Source of the DNA: Leptobrachium leishanense
Taxonomy: Eukaryota; Chordata; Amphibia; Anura; Megophryidae
Direction of reading: 5' to 3'
NCBI GenBank assembly: GCA_009667805.1
Contig: CM019064.1
Location: forward strand, 113,062,328-113,126,327
Length of the DNA: 64,000 nucleotides
Part shown: piece after piece, positions 12,236 through 22,653 of the stretch
Layout: the number at the start of each line of letters is the position of its first letter
Position numbering within the stretch: the first letter of the stretch is position 1
Position numbers and translations under genes: made by a program
The notes under the pieces: model-generated
Databases searched by the model: none
The model's input: only the letters and a program-made list of their open reading frames with translations
Told to the model about the DNA's origin: nothing

Positions 12236-12529
12236 CTTGCTTGATGTGCCTAGAGGGGTGTCAGCTATACCCTCCTGACGAGGCCCAAGAAGGCCGAAAC
12301 GATCGTCGGGGGTTGCTGCACCTCTCGTGCAGGGATGACGTCCTTGGCAGTCAGCACTGGCCACCCTTTCTGGGTGAGAGCAGGCTGATTTGCATAAGGA
12401 AAATTCATCCCTGTAATGGCACAAGCAAGCTAAAACCTTGTTTGTGAGACCTGAGCGGGCACCCACCGTAGAGCAGGCCATTGTGCTGTTGCTCGTTCTC
12501 AGGACCCTCACAAACACCCCCTTGTTTCT
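12236..12529 (+). mobile_element. 294-bp short insertion with a hammerhead ribozyme
   Basis: It interrupts the integrase frame between PIVGEPF and VAVDLMGPL and is flanked by TACCC at 12231-12235 and 12530-12534. The insert has no open frame of note. It contains the hammerhead at 12269-12313, an octamer ATTTGCAT at 12388-12395, and a 10-bp inverted repeat (TGTTTGTGAG with CTCACAAACA, about 12442-12516). No pol III A/B boxes were recognised. It may be a retrozyme-like or other small non-autonomous retroelement; the class is open. Confidence 0.7.
12269..12313 (+). ncRNA. Canonical hammerhead ribozyme fold
   Basis: CTGACGA (12275-12281) fits the CUGANGA core. Stem II is GGCC-CAAGAA-GGCC (12282-12295), followed by GAAA (12296-12299). 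C-GATC-G forms a short stem III, and the cleavage triplet GTC is at 12305-12307. Stem I pairs ACCCTC (12269-12274) with GGGGGT (12308-12313) with one G-U. Every core position of a type I hammerhead is present, and the predicted cleavage is after C12307. Activity is inferred from the fold only. Confidence 0.8.
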
Positions 12530-13179
12530 TACCCAAAGGGTTCCCCAACAATGGGCAAGGGCACCAGGGGAGCATGTGTTACATCTCCAGTTTTCCCCAC
12601 CCTTTGGCAGACAGGACAGGACCGACAGAAATTAGCCACTACAGTGCTCATACCAGGCCAGTAAAAGTTGCGAGAAGCCGGGACCTGATTTTACGCACTC
12701 TTAGATGTCCTGCAAGAGGTGTTTCATGGGCCAGCTTAAGCAACTCTTTTCAGAAGGGTTTATGTACTAAAAGTTGCTTGCAAACTTCCCATAGGCCTTG
12801 CTCCTCCCTTGGAAGATTCTCTCGGTACAAAAGCCCCTTATCCCAGTACACTCTGTAGGGATCAGAATCAGTGACTGGCGCTTCTGTACATTTCCTCATC
12901 CCTTCCAGGGAAGGGTCTGTGTGCAGGGCTGCTATAAACTTTTCATTCCTGCTCCCTTGCGCGAGGTACTCAGGAGCCATAGCCCCATCGGAGAGAGCCT
13001 TCTGGGAATCAGGGTTCTCCTGGGGATAATAGGGTTCCTCAGCCACCGGAGAAGGAGTGCAATTATTTTCCCCTTCAGTACCGGCTTAGTTTCTGGCCTG
13101 TAAACGGGTCACCACTGTTACACTGGGTATCTGACTGGGCCCCACACCAGTCGCATATGAAAGGACAATAGGCAGGGCT

Positions 13180-13545
13180 TCACCTTCCTCTGCCCAGCTC
13201 CTGGAGATCACAGTAGCACAGCGTAGTTTCACACAGTACCTCAGCTTGTACGGAGTGGTCCATTAACACAATTGGGTCAAAGGAGTCATCCTCTGGGGCA
13301 TACATGCATACCAGCCGGGCCAAGTCGTTCCCCAGCAGCACGTTCACGGGAATATCTTCGGAAACCCCAACCTCCCGCAACCCCTTACCAACAGCCCAAT
13401 CTAGGTACACTCGTGCTATGGGCACCGTGGGGCAAACCCCACCAACTCCTTTGATGGCCATCGTCTTTCCTGGAATAATATCTTTCAGACTGACGATTTA
13501 AGGTCGCACCAGGTTACACAATGCACTAGTGTCCCGGAGACCGAT
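13180..13545 (-). pseudogene. Gypsy protease remnant
   Basis: On the minus strand a short RDTSALCNLVRP motif near 13530-13500, corresponding to the retropepsin active site, is followed by a stop. The frame then continues as MAIKGVGGVCPTVPIARVYL and ends with IPVNVLLGNDLARLVCMY, the conserved Gypsy protease C-terminal block. The polyprotein then jumps to the integrase N-terminus at 13046 with no reverse transcriptase or RNase H between, so more than 1.5 kb of pol has been deleted. Confidence 0.8.
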
Positions 13546-13680
13546 GGTCTCTGCAGGTTGTCGCTAACTCGATCCACTGATCCAGCCACACAAAGGACAG
13601 GTGTTGGACTTCCTGAGACTCTTCCACCTCCTTCTGCCTGCGGGGGCTACTTCTTGGTTGGACTAGTGGCACTCAGGTGC

Positions 13681-14722
13681 CCCAAACAATTACATCAAAA
13701 GCACTGGCGGGTATCCCCTTGGCTCGATGCGGCCGCTGCTCCTTGGCTGGTGGATGGTGTAGTCATCGGTTTCCCCGCTGACTTGATACCTGGTGTAGGT
13801 TCTGCTTTACGGGCGATGGTTCCAGCTGGTGTAGGCACGTGTCTGGTTGAAGGCGCCCTGGTGTTCACATAGTCGCTGGCCAGGTCTGCTGCTTCTGCCA
13901 TACCTTTAGGCTTTCTGTCCAAAATCCACTCTCTGGCCTCAGGACTCCTGGTTTTCAGAAACTGCTCCAGAATCATTAGGTCCTCCAGGGCCTCGTAGGC
14001 GATGACTTGCAGGCCCCCTGTCCATTGCGGTTCTGAGCTGCCCAGCATATTTTGTGCAGCTGTCTGATGTTCCTTGCTGTATGCTCCTGAACTTTTTACG
14101 ATAAAATTCAGGGGTTAGATTAAAACGTTTGAGCAGAGCCTTTTTATGGCGTCATAGTCCTTGTCACTCTCCTCTGGAATGAACACATCCAGGGCCTTTC
14201 CTTTCATGTGTGGGGTTAAATACTACCCCCACTGCTCGTTTTGGCAACTGGTTCTGCAGACACACCTTCTCAAACCCTCTCAGGAACACATCCAGGTCAG
14301 TGTCCCTTTCAAGCATAGGAAAATCCTCCGGGGGGGGGGGGGGTCGGTTGGCGTTTGTTTCTCCACCATTGCTGCTTTGGGTGGAAAAACTGTCCCTCTT
14401 CAGGCGACGCAGTTCCAGTTCAAACTGCCTTTCTCTCACTCTTTCCATAGTCTCTCTTTCTGCAGTCTCCTGTGCAGCAATCTGATGCTGGAGAATTAGC
14501 TAGTCTCAGCTGGGGATCATCACTTCCCAGAAGTTTGAGAGCCACTTCCAGCTCAGAGTCCTTGGCACTTACAGGGTTAACAGCTATAGATAACAGTCCT
14601 GGGGTTGCAGACTCCACAGTAACCCCTGCTGTGCCTGCATCCTGCTCTGCTCGGAGTTCATCATGCTTCAGCAGATCTTTGGAGATGCTGTGCCAATCTA
14701 GAAAGCTATAATTGCATGGCAA
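13681..14722 (-). pseudogene. gag: Gypsy gag, frameshifted
   Basis: Three frame segments together cover a Gag. An N-terminal part starts near 14722. A central part contains RERQFELELRRLKRD and the capsid motif DFPMLERDTDLDVFLRGFEK. A C-terminal part contains ALEDLMILEQFLKTRSPEAR and EWILDRKPKGMAEAADLASD, the SCAN-like capsid end typical of vertebrate Gypsy Gag. A degenerate zinc knuckle (CF-stop-CNCLGHL) follows near 13690-13715. Frames shift near 14450 and between 14160 and 14050, and the knuckle contains a stop. It would form the particle shell; here it is dead. Confidence 0.85.
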
Positions 14723-14933
14723 GAACAGAGCCTCCTTAGTCTTGCTTTGTAGGCATCCATGGTTTTCAGGGATAGAGAAAGAAAATAGAAAGGGAAGGGT
14801 AATAACGTTTTTTCACAGTATGTCTGTGATTCGGCACGGAGTTCTGGCTTTGGAAAATTACCCAAAAACATGCAATTTCTTTAGTACCACAATTACCCTC
14901 CAGACAATACCAATGGCACTAAAAACGCTAGAT

Positions 14934-14951
14934 ATCCGACCGCTGCCACCA
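14934..14951 (-). promoter_or_regulatory. Primer-binding site of the Gypsy element (tRNA-Leu type)
   Basis: On the minus strand, TGGTGGCAGCGG follows three bases after the LTR end. This matches the complement of the 3' end of vertebrate tRNA-Leu, a primer commonly inferred for vertebrate Gypsy elements. Confidence 0.7.
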
Positions 14952-15148
14952 GTTTGTGACGACCAACCGCTACCTACCCAGTCGTCACGTGCAGAGAGAG
15001 AGTGTGTAGAAGGTGTTAACAGCGCCAAGTCTTTGGACTTACTAACTCTACCCCATCTCAGGACCCCAAGTTATGCCAACCTAACCCCCCAAAACTGTAC
15101 ACACCCTTCCAAATATAGGTAATAGAGCACTTTCAAAACCACCTTAAC

Positions 15149-16173
15149 TAGGGATGCACCGATACCACTTTTTTAAGACCGAGTACGAGTACCGATACTT
15201 TTTAAAAGTACTCACCGATACGGAGTACCGATACTTTTATTTAATGTCATGTGACGCTTTCCAATAGGAACAGACCTCATATAAAAATTTATATGAGATT
15301 TGCCCCCAGGTCTCATGGATTTGCCCCCAGGTCTCATTGATTTGCCCCCAGCACTCATGGATTTGCCCCCAGCTCACATGGGTTTGCCCCCAGCTCACAT
15401 GGGTTTGCCCCCAGCTCTGTTGGATATGCCCCAGCTCTCATGGATTTGCCCCCAGCACTCATGGATTTGCCCCCAGCACTCATGGATTTGCCCCCAGCTC
15501 TGATGGATATGCCCCAGCTCTGATGGATATGTCCCCCAGGTCTCATGGATTTACCCCCAGGTCTCATGGATTTACCCCAGCTCACATGGATTTGCCCCCA
15601 GCTCACATGGATTTGCCCCCAGCACTCATGGATTTGGCCCCAGCTCTGATGGATATGCCCCAGATCTCGTGGATTTGCCCCCAGGTCTCGTGGATTTGCC
15701 CCCAGGTCTCGTGGATTTGCCCCCAGGTCTCGTGGATTTGCCCCAGCTCGAACGCTGGGGAAGCTGGCCGTGTGCATGTAAAGCACGCGGCCAGCATTCC
15801 CCTCCGGCGCGCCGCGATACTCACCCATCCTGAAGGTCCGGTCGCTGGGCAGTGATGCGATCATGTGGCCGCCGGGCGCATCTGTGACGCTGCCTCCAGC
15901 CAAGAGGCAGCGTCACAGGAACGCCCAGTGGCCGCGCGAACGCATCACTGCCCAGCGACCGGACCTTCAGGATGGGTGAGTATCGCGGTGCGCTGGAGGG
16001 GAACGCTGGCCGCGTGCTTTTCATGCACGCGGCCAGCTTCCCCAGCCCCGCGGATACCGGCAAGCCGGCCCAGCGCCGGCTTCCGGTATCGGCGGGATGT
16101 ATCGGGCCGTTTGCACGAGTAACAAGTACTCGTGCAAACGGCAATATCGGCCCCGATACCGATACTAGTACCA
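15149..16173. mobile_element. hAT-type element in the Gypsy LTR, right end truncated
   Basis: The left end TAGGGATGCACCGATACC is a hAT terminal repeat shared with 20576-21502. The right side reaches the subterminal CCGATACCGATACTAGTA but lacks the terminal GGTGCATCCCTA, so the end was deleted. The uninterrupted LTR at 10767-11098 shows the insertion point. The interior has palindromic CpG-rich arms and a minisatellite and no transposase. Confidence 0.8.
15296..15752. repeat. About 21-bp minisatellite within the hAT element
   Basis: About 20 units of the type GGATTTGCCCCCAGCTCTCAT with GGATATGCCCC variants. Its length keeps several frames open, but these are repeat artefacts. The same unit in opposite orientation fills the related hAT at 20576-21502. 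Confidence 0.88.
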
Positions 16174-16903
16174 ATACCACCCCAATCCAGGAGACTAACC
16201 ACATACAGCTAATATATCTACCAAATGTTAAATTCTACAGTAACGCTAAACCAAGCTATAAGAGAAATGTGAATCATCTAGAGCAAAGACAGTACTGGGT
16301 TGTAACAGATCAGCTACCCTGCAGGGGTAGCTCCGTCTGCGGCGCCGAGTCTTGCTGGAGAGCTTAGCCAAGTAGCGAGCTAGCAAGGTGGGAGAGAAAT
16401 TGGCAGCAGTCCCTGGATGGTCTGGAAGCGAAGGATTCAGTGATGATGCCTTCCCAAATACTAGTCGTGACTCAGTATAGGTTGTAGGTAAATCAGAATG
16501 TATTTAGAATGGGAACAGACAGTGCTTACAGTTGTGTTCAAAATTATTCAACCCCCAATGCTGTAAAGGGTTTTAGGGAATTTAGTGTACATTTGTAATT
16601 GTATTCAGAATGAAATCCTACAGGACTTTTTAAAGAACCATATGCAACTAAAATGACATCAATTGGTTTTGTAATACAGTAGTAAATGTTTCTTTGGTGA
16701 ATTCTTCATTGACACAATTATTCAACCCCTTAAAGACTACCACTCTAAAGAACAGAGGTTCATTCAAGTGTTTTCAATCAGGTATTGAAAACACCTGTGG
16801 ATGTCACGGAGCAGCAATAAAGCATAATAAGCACCAATTAGGCAGCTTTAAAATGACTGTGATACTCAGCTCCTTCTAGACATTTACTGGTGTGGTTACA
16901 AAC

Positions 16904-18690
16904 ATGGTGAAGTCAAGAGAATGGTAGAGGAAGACAAGAGAAGAGGTGGTTACTCTTCACAGGAAGGGCAATGGCTATAAGAAGATTGCAAAGATGTTAA
17001 ACATACCAAGAGAGACCATAGGAAGCATCATTCGCAAATTCAAGGCAAAAGGCACTGTTGAAACGCTACCTGGTCGTGGCAGAAAGAAGATGCTGACTTC
17101 GACTGCTGTGCGCTACCTGAAGCGTAGAGTGGAGAAAAGTCCCCGTGTGACTGCTGAGGAACTGAGAAAAGATTTGTCAGATGTGGGTACTGAAGTTCAG
17201 CTCAGACAATACGGCGCACACTGCGTAATGAAGGCCTCCATGCCAGAACTCCCAGGCGCACCCCCTTGCGGTCTCCAAAGAATAAGAAGAGTCGACTGCA
17301 GTATGCCAAAAGTCATGTGGACAAACCACAGACGTTTTGGGATAGTGTTCTGTGGACTGATGAAACAAAATTAGAACTGTTTGGGCCCATGGATCAACTC
17401 TATGTTTGGAGGAGGAAGAACAAGGCCTATGAAGAAAAGAACACCTTGCCTACTGTGAAGTATGGGGGGGGTCAATCATGCTTTGGGGCTGTTTTGCTTC
17501 TGCAGGTACAGGGAAGCTTCAGCGTGTGCAAGGTACCATGAATTCTCTTCAGTACCAGGAGATATTGGATGACAATGTGATGCAGTCCGTCACAAACCTG
17601 AGGCTTGGGAGACATTGGACCTTTCAACAGGACAATGATCCCAAGCATACCTCCAAGTGTCACGTTCAGCCACTATGGCGGTACCCGGCATGCGCCAAGT
17701 AGGGCCCAGGTATGAGTAAAAGCCGCTATATGCAGAGATGCGTGACACAATGATCTAGGATACGTAAATAAACCACAGGAGACACTGGGGACCTCTGCAC
17801 GGCTATACCGAAGGAGCCCTATACTGATAGATCGGTCCTTAGAGTGGCCGAATCTGCACTAATAGAAAAAGGTTACCTTGTAGCCGTGCAGAGTCCTGGG
17901 GAAAACACAGACACCTGAAGGAGTTATACTCAACAACTTGCAGGGAAGGACTTCAATATACAAAAGCCGTGGTCAACAGGGATACACAACATATAATTCA
18001 ATATGCACAGAACAGCTAGGGATGTCCAGAAGAGTCGTCAAAACCAAAACGTATACCTTGAGCCAAAGCGGGGATATAGCACCAGAGAAAATCCGTCAGC
18101 CAGGCCAGAGAGTCAATACCAGGAAGTCAATCAGAAACCTAGAACTCCGACAAGGGGGAAACACTGAGAAAGCACTAGGATAGAATAACAGGGAGCTCTC
18201 AGGAACAAATCTGTAGCTGAAGTGAACCAGGATGCAAGAGCATGGTGATATGGGCCCATGGCTTTATATAGGGGAGTAATCAGCCCATATCACCAGCAGA
18301 AGCTCAACAAGCAAAGAACTTAACCCCTGAGCTGCATGTCAGGGAAAGCAGCACAGGGAAACACAGACATAATGAATACAGAGGGCAGGGAGACAGGGTT
18401 GGAACGTGGGAACGTGACATCCAAGTCCACTAGAGCATGGTTGCAGATTAAAGGCTGGAACATTTTGGAGTGGCCATCGCAGTCACCTGACTTAAATCCG
18501 ATTGAGAACCTCTGGTGGGACTTAAAGAAAGCAGTTGCAGTGCGCAAGCCTAAGAATGTGACTGAACTGGAGGCTTTTGCCCATGACGAATGGGCGAAGA
18601 TACCCATAGATCGCTGCAAGACACTTGTGTCAAGCTATGCTTCACGTTTAAAAGCTGTTATAACTGTAAAAGGATGTTGTACTAAGTACT
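16904..18690 (+). pseudogene. Tc1 transposase, multiply broken (copy 2)
   Basis: A start corresponding to MVKSREW is present at 16904, but the next codons contain TAG. The DNA-binding part is then open ([20 protein letters not shown] onward). A one-base loss after DLSDVGTEV shifts the frame, a further shift follows near 17280, and SVLWTDETK with the first Asp reappears. After the solo [23 protein letters not shown] supplies the last catalytic Glu region. All parts are recognisable but no functional reading frame remains. Confidence 0.92.
17658..18419 (-). repeat. Solo LTR inside Tc1 copy 2
   Basis: It starts TGTCACGTTC and ends GAACGTGACA, with TCCAAG on both sides (17652-17657 and 18420-18425). 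Copy 1 shows the site unfilled. On the minus strand a CCCTATATAAAGCC TATA box lies near 18270. No internal coding region remains, so it is a solo LTR from recombination. Confidence 0.85.
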
Positions 18691-20080
18691 AAGATTGAAT
18701 GTCACTTGGGGGTTGAATAAAACTGATAATGATGTGAGCACAGAAAAGACATTTCTGGTTATTTCATTATAAATGTTATGTTATATTTGTCTGACCTACA
18801 CGTGCCTCTTTGATTTAATTGTAAGCAAGATGACTGAATGATCAAAATCAATGTCAAACTGGCCAAAACACTCAATGTCAGTGGGGGTTGAATAATTTTG
18901 AACACAACTGTATATACAAAATACAGCCATGCACATTCAGACTTCCCGCCCACCCCAACAGTTCTGATTGGTTGGTTCCAAGACCACTGCTGGCTTCTTT
19001 CAGGTCCTCTTCAGTCTTCACTTGGGTCCACTGGTTGTATGCAGATGAAGTCTTGACCCCACAGTGACCACATACAGTGATTTACATCACCCACTATCTG
19101 ATTCCCTTTACAATGGGTTGCTGAGACAATGTGACTCCCAACCTTTCAGAACAGGTAAACAGAAAACAGATATCCAAAGAGAAAGCACTTTTGCATAATC
19201 CACAAGTTACTCAAACCTATTGTACATTCTATACAAAGGGAAGCATTTGACACTAGTGGCAGGTAGTGTCTTTAAAAAAAACACATTTAGCTAAAGAAAT
19301 ATAAGTCTATTTAAAACTAAAATGAGCAATTGACAATACATTTAAAACCACACAATATAACTGAACATAAAGTATTTTGGAGTTTGAAGCGTGGAGTGCT
19401 ACATCTGTGACTGATACATTGTAGCAAGCATGTACTCCATGGTTACTAGCAGGATCGGTGCAGGGGAAAAACATGATTAATTAGAAGTCTAGCAACAGTT
19501 TTACATTAAATCTACCAAAGGAAATTAGTTCCTATAAATAAAGGGTAAACAAAATAAGAATGAAATTAAACTAAATAAATCCTGTGGCGGCCGTTCCGTC
19601 ACATGGGTTATAAAGTTTTATTGGAAAAAGACAAAAATAAAACTGTACACAGTGCCAATATCACATAAACAAGACATATAGGATATAATAAAACGTGCAA
19701 ATACAGTTCTTGAAATAAATTGGGACTTACACAGAAAACCTACCTTGCATTAGGTAGCTCTTCCATGGGTGTTCCAGATTTTAAAAGTCCCAGAAGGTTC
19801 TTAGAGATGTTCATCAAACCCAAGTCTTTGGAGAAATACCAATTGTACTAGTGAGTGCTGGCTCTTTGTCTGTATAACACCCCGCCAACCCCCAACCCAT
19901 TTGGTTCAGGGTATGGGCCCCATGATCAAGTTTCCATTCAGCCGAAGAGAGCAGATCAGATAAGGGGTTATGAATACCAGAGGGCTTGCCAAATCCTTTG
20001 GGAAGAAGACAGGAAACCCCCCCACAAATTCTGCGTTTAAAATCTGACACCCCGTGCACAAGCGATGCCTGTGCGTGACA

Positions 20081-20443
20081 TCCTTCTACGGACATTTCAA
20101 ATATTGGGAGGCAGGTATAATTTTTTTTTTTTTTAAAAAAAACATAAAATATTAAATCTTTAAAGGGGAAGAGAAGTATTTTCTTTATTAATCTTTATCT
20201 CAGTAAAAAAGGGCCTAGCTGTAATTCCTTAGCTGTATGCAAACTATGTTATCACTCAAATGATAAGGCCATGCTGTGCACAACAGAGAAGGTAGTAACC
20301 AAGGAAACATTAAAGATGCAACAAATATTTTAAAAAAAATAACAAATGAAAAACATTGATTTTATTACACAGATATCTGAATTAAGGTTGGGGAGACGTG
20401 GTTATTTCAGTATAACAAAAACCTTAATTTTCTCAGGAAAACG
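20081..20443. other. AT-rich spacer
   Basis: Nothing recognised other than A/T homopolymers around 20120-20140. Confidence 0.5.
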
Positions 20444-20575
20444 TAAGGCTGGCCGTCTATTGGGTCTGTATTCCGCTTATGGAGCGATCATCCGATATCG
20501 TCTGTCGTCGTCCGACCAATCCCACAACATGCAGGTGAATCAGCCCTCTTCCATTGCCCCCGACTTCCATCGAAC

Positions 20576-21502
20576 TAGGGTTGCACCGATACCGATACTA
20601 GTATCGATATCGGTGCCGATACCGGGTACTGCAGGAGTACTTGGTACTCGTGCAGTACCCCCGATATTTTCCCCCGATACCGGAAGCCGGCATTGAGCCG
20701 GCTTGCCGGCATCCGAGGGGCTTGTGCGGCTGTTAACATTCTCAATCGGCATTCGGACAGCCGCCCATGGAGCTCTCCAGCATACTTACCTTCCTGAGCG
20801 GCACCGGGAAAGTTTCCGCGCTTCCGCACGTTGAAGGACCCCAGCGGCGATCACGTGGGGGGCTTGGGGGCATATATCCATGAGCTGGGGCATATATCCA
20901 TGAGAGCTTGGGGGCATAAATCCATGAGCTTGGGCATATATCCATGAGAGCTTGGGGGTATATATCCATGAGCTGGGGCATAAATCCATGAGTTGGGGCA
21001 TATATCCATGAGAGCTTGGGGGCATAAATCCATGAGCTGGGGCATATATCCATGAGCTGGGGGGGCAAATACCCATGAGCTGGGGGGGCAAATACCCATG
21101 AGCTGGGGGGGCAAATACCCATGAGCTGGGGCATATATCCATGAGAGCTTGGGGGCATTATCCATGAGCTGGGGGGGAAAATACCCATGATCTGGGGGCA
21201 ATATCCATGAGCTGGGGGCAGGTATATCCATGAGCTGGGGGCAGTATCCATGAGCTGGGGGCAGTATCCATGAGCTGGGGCAATATCCATGAGAGCTTGG
21301 GGGCATTCTGTATATATATATATATATATCTGGGGGGATATATACATGTGAGCTGGAGGGTATTTTTATATGAGGTCTGTTCTTATTGGAAAGCGGTCAC
21401 ATGACATAAAATAAAAGTATCGGTACTCATATCGGTGAGTACTTGAAAAAAAGTATCGGTACTTGTACTCGGTCTTAAAAAAGTGATAACGGTGCAACCC
21501 TA
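20576..21502. mobile_element. Non-autonomous hAT element with perfect 8-bp target duplication
   Basis: TAGGGTTGCACCGATACC at the left and GGTGCAACCCTA at the right are flanked by CATCGAAC at 20568-20575 and 21503-21510. An 8-bp duplication is diagnostic of hAT. No transposase; the interior is a minisatellite plus palindromic GATAC-rich arms. Confidence 0.92.
20866..21303. repeat. About 20-bp minisatellite in the hAT element
   Basis: Units of the type CCATGAGCTGGGGCATATAT, with GGGGGGCAAATAC variants. It is the reverse complement family of the array at 15296-15752. A short (TA)n tract follows at about 21309-21330. Confidence 0.87.
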
Positions 21503-21888
21503 CATCGAACGTCTTCACATGATTTTTTGCGACTACAACAGATTAGCGATCTTTCCCATTTCAGTGGGATTTATCAGACGAAAGCGAACGATCTGGTACA
21601 AGTTACATGAAAAAAAGTTGAATTGTATAGGGAAATTGTCCCGTAGAAAAGTAGATTCACTGCTGAACACAGCGTGTTTTTTTTTTGTTTTTTTTTTTAC
21701 TTCAGTCTGGCTTTTTTCACCCGCAGTGGGGTTCGTTTTGTTTTTTTTCCTTCGGCGGCCTGTCTGTCAGGCGACCTGGGTCGTCCACATACACTTCCAG
21801 TGGACGACCCTGGTCAACCAACGACATTGTCCATAGGCAGATGACCAAGTCAATCGTCCGATTACAGACCCAGTGGACGGCCAGCGTA

Positions 21889-22653
21889 AAAATATTACAA
21901 TTCTCCCTTCCTATCCATATAGCAAACCTAAAATAATAATCTGGCCCTTAGGCCTAATACAAGGAGTCAAAATAAGCATAGCAGATACAGAGAGATGAGA
22001 TGTCCTGGAAATTTAATATACATGGACATTCTAGTATTCTGTTTGAAAAAAAATTACATAAAAAAACCCAAACAAGTATGTTCTAGCAAGCATTTTTCTA
22101 TTCCACACCCCCTACTGAAAACTCAAATCTACAAAGAACCTTTGTAGGTGCTTCACTATTGCAGGCAGTGAAAAATAGATAGGATAGAATAAAACTGGCA
22201 ATGGTAAGCCAGAGAAAAAACAAAAAACTTTATTTGAAGTATAGAAAAATGTAAATGTTATTTGAAGCGTTAGGGGTGCTTCCTGCAGTTGGAGTATCAC
22301 ACCTTGTTCCAATGTTACATGCACTCTAATTTTTAATTGCAGCTGGTATTATTAGGTTCAGGTAAATATCAAAGGGTATTAGGCATAATCGTTGATCATA
22401 TATGAAATATACATGTTCTCAATATAATTGACCAGACCAAGATTCACCCCTCAACACGCCATTGCAGCTAGGGAGAAACCCAGATCACATTGCCTGTCAT
22501 CATATATCATTCCTGGGAACTTCTCCCTGTCAATGGATCAGTTGAAATGAGAAAAATTGTATAAGCTTGGTAAAACTAGAAATCAGCCCAAGTATCAGCT
22601 ACAACATAGTATCGCTCCTAAAAGTAGGCGATCATAGATTTTGTACACTTAAC
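21889..22653. other. Unassigned AT-rich intron
   Basis: No exon, terminal repeat or RNA gene recognised. Confidence 0.5.

Larger units (their letters stand above)
11954..13046 (-). pseudogene. Gypsy integrase, interrupted by a hammerhead-bearing insertion
   Basis: The 13046-12750 segment encodes the pre-integrase region (DPYRVYWDKGLLYRENLPRE). A CRSCPVCQ zinc motif follows near 12620-12595, then APLVPLPIVGEPF, then the insertion at 12236-12529. Beyond it the frame resumes with VAVDLMGPL, which carries the first catalytic Asp, and VVDYATT. A further shift leads to GVGFPREMLTDQGPQLMSHL, whose DQG holds the second catalytic Asp. Stops and frameshifts rule out function. Confidence 0.85.
16529..18910 (+). 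mobile_element. Tc1-like transposon copy 2, split by a solo LTR
   Basis: Same CAGTTGTGTTCAAAATTATT ends as copy 1, with TA flanks, inserted in the Gypsy LTR. It has the empty site of the copy 1 MITE and in turn carries a 762-bp LTR at 17658-18419. Confidence 0.92.
10767..20080 (-). mobile_element. Ty3/Gypsy LTR retrotransposon with nested insertions
   Basis: The element starts TGTGACG at 10767 and ends CGTGACA at 20080, flanked by TCCTT at 10762-10766 and 20081-20085. Related LTR sequence occurs at 10767-11098 and from 14955 rightwards. The right LTR, 5' on the minus strand, is expanded by a hAT (15149-16173) and a Tc1 (16529-18910). Internal order on the minus strand is primer site, gag, protease, integrase; reverse transcriptase and RNase H are missing. 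The left LTR breaks off at about 11098 into unrelated AT-rich sequence. Confidence 0.85.
14955..20080 (-). repeat. Gypsy 5' LTR carrying nested elements
   Basis: The LTR sequence proper is 14955-15148, 16174-16528 and 18911-20080, about 1.7 kb without insertions. The boundary is fixed by TGTGACG next to a primer-binding site and by the target duplication at 20081. An AATAAA on the minus strand lies near 19625. It is a long LTR, and part of 18911-20080 could be further unrecognised insertion. Confidence 0.7.
20444..21888. mobile_element. MITE with AAGGCTGGCCGTC ends, containing a nested hAT
   Basis: TAAGGCTGGCCGTCTATTGG at the left is matched by the complement of CCAGTGGACGGCCAGCGTA at the right, sharing GGGTCTGTA further in. 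The halves are separated by the hAT insertion at 20576-21502. Non-coding, with pronounced T-runs at 21675-21745. Confidence 0.75.

Noticed and set aside
12230..12517. Minus-strand 95-codon frame spanning the hammerhead
   Set aside because: It crosses the 294-bp insertion and breaks integrase homology on both sides; the frame is incidental.
15300..15903. Long overlapping open frames on both strands rich in CPQLSWI- and AGGKSM-type repeats
   Set aside because: They follow from a 21-bp minisatellite whose unit length is a multiple of three; no start context, splice sites or homology.
19583..20080. A separate LTR starting TGTGGCGG at 19583
   Set aside because: No matching duplication at 19583; the TCCTT at 20081 pairs instead with 10762-10766, so this is the outer part of the Gypsy LTR.
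20786..21347. Long minus-strand frames rich in HGY and PPSSW repeats
   Set aside because: Minisatellite artefact inside a hAT element.
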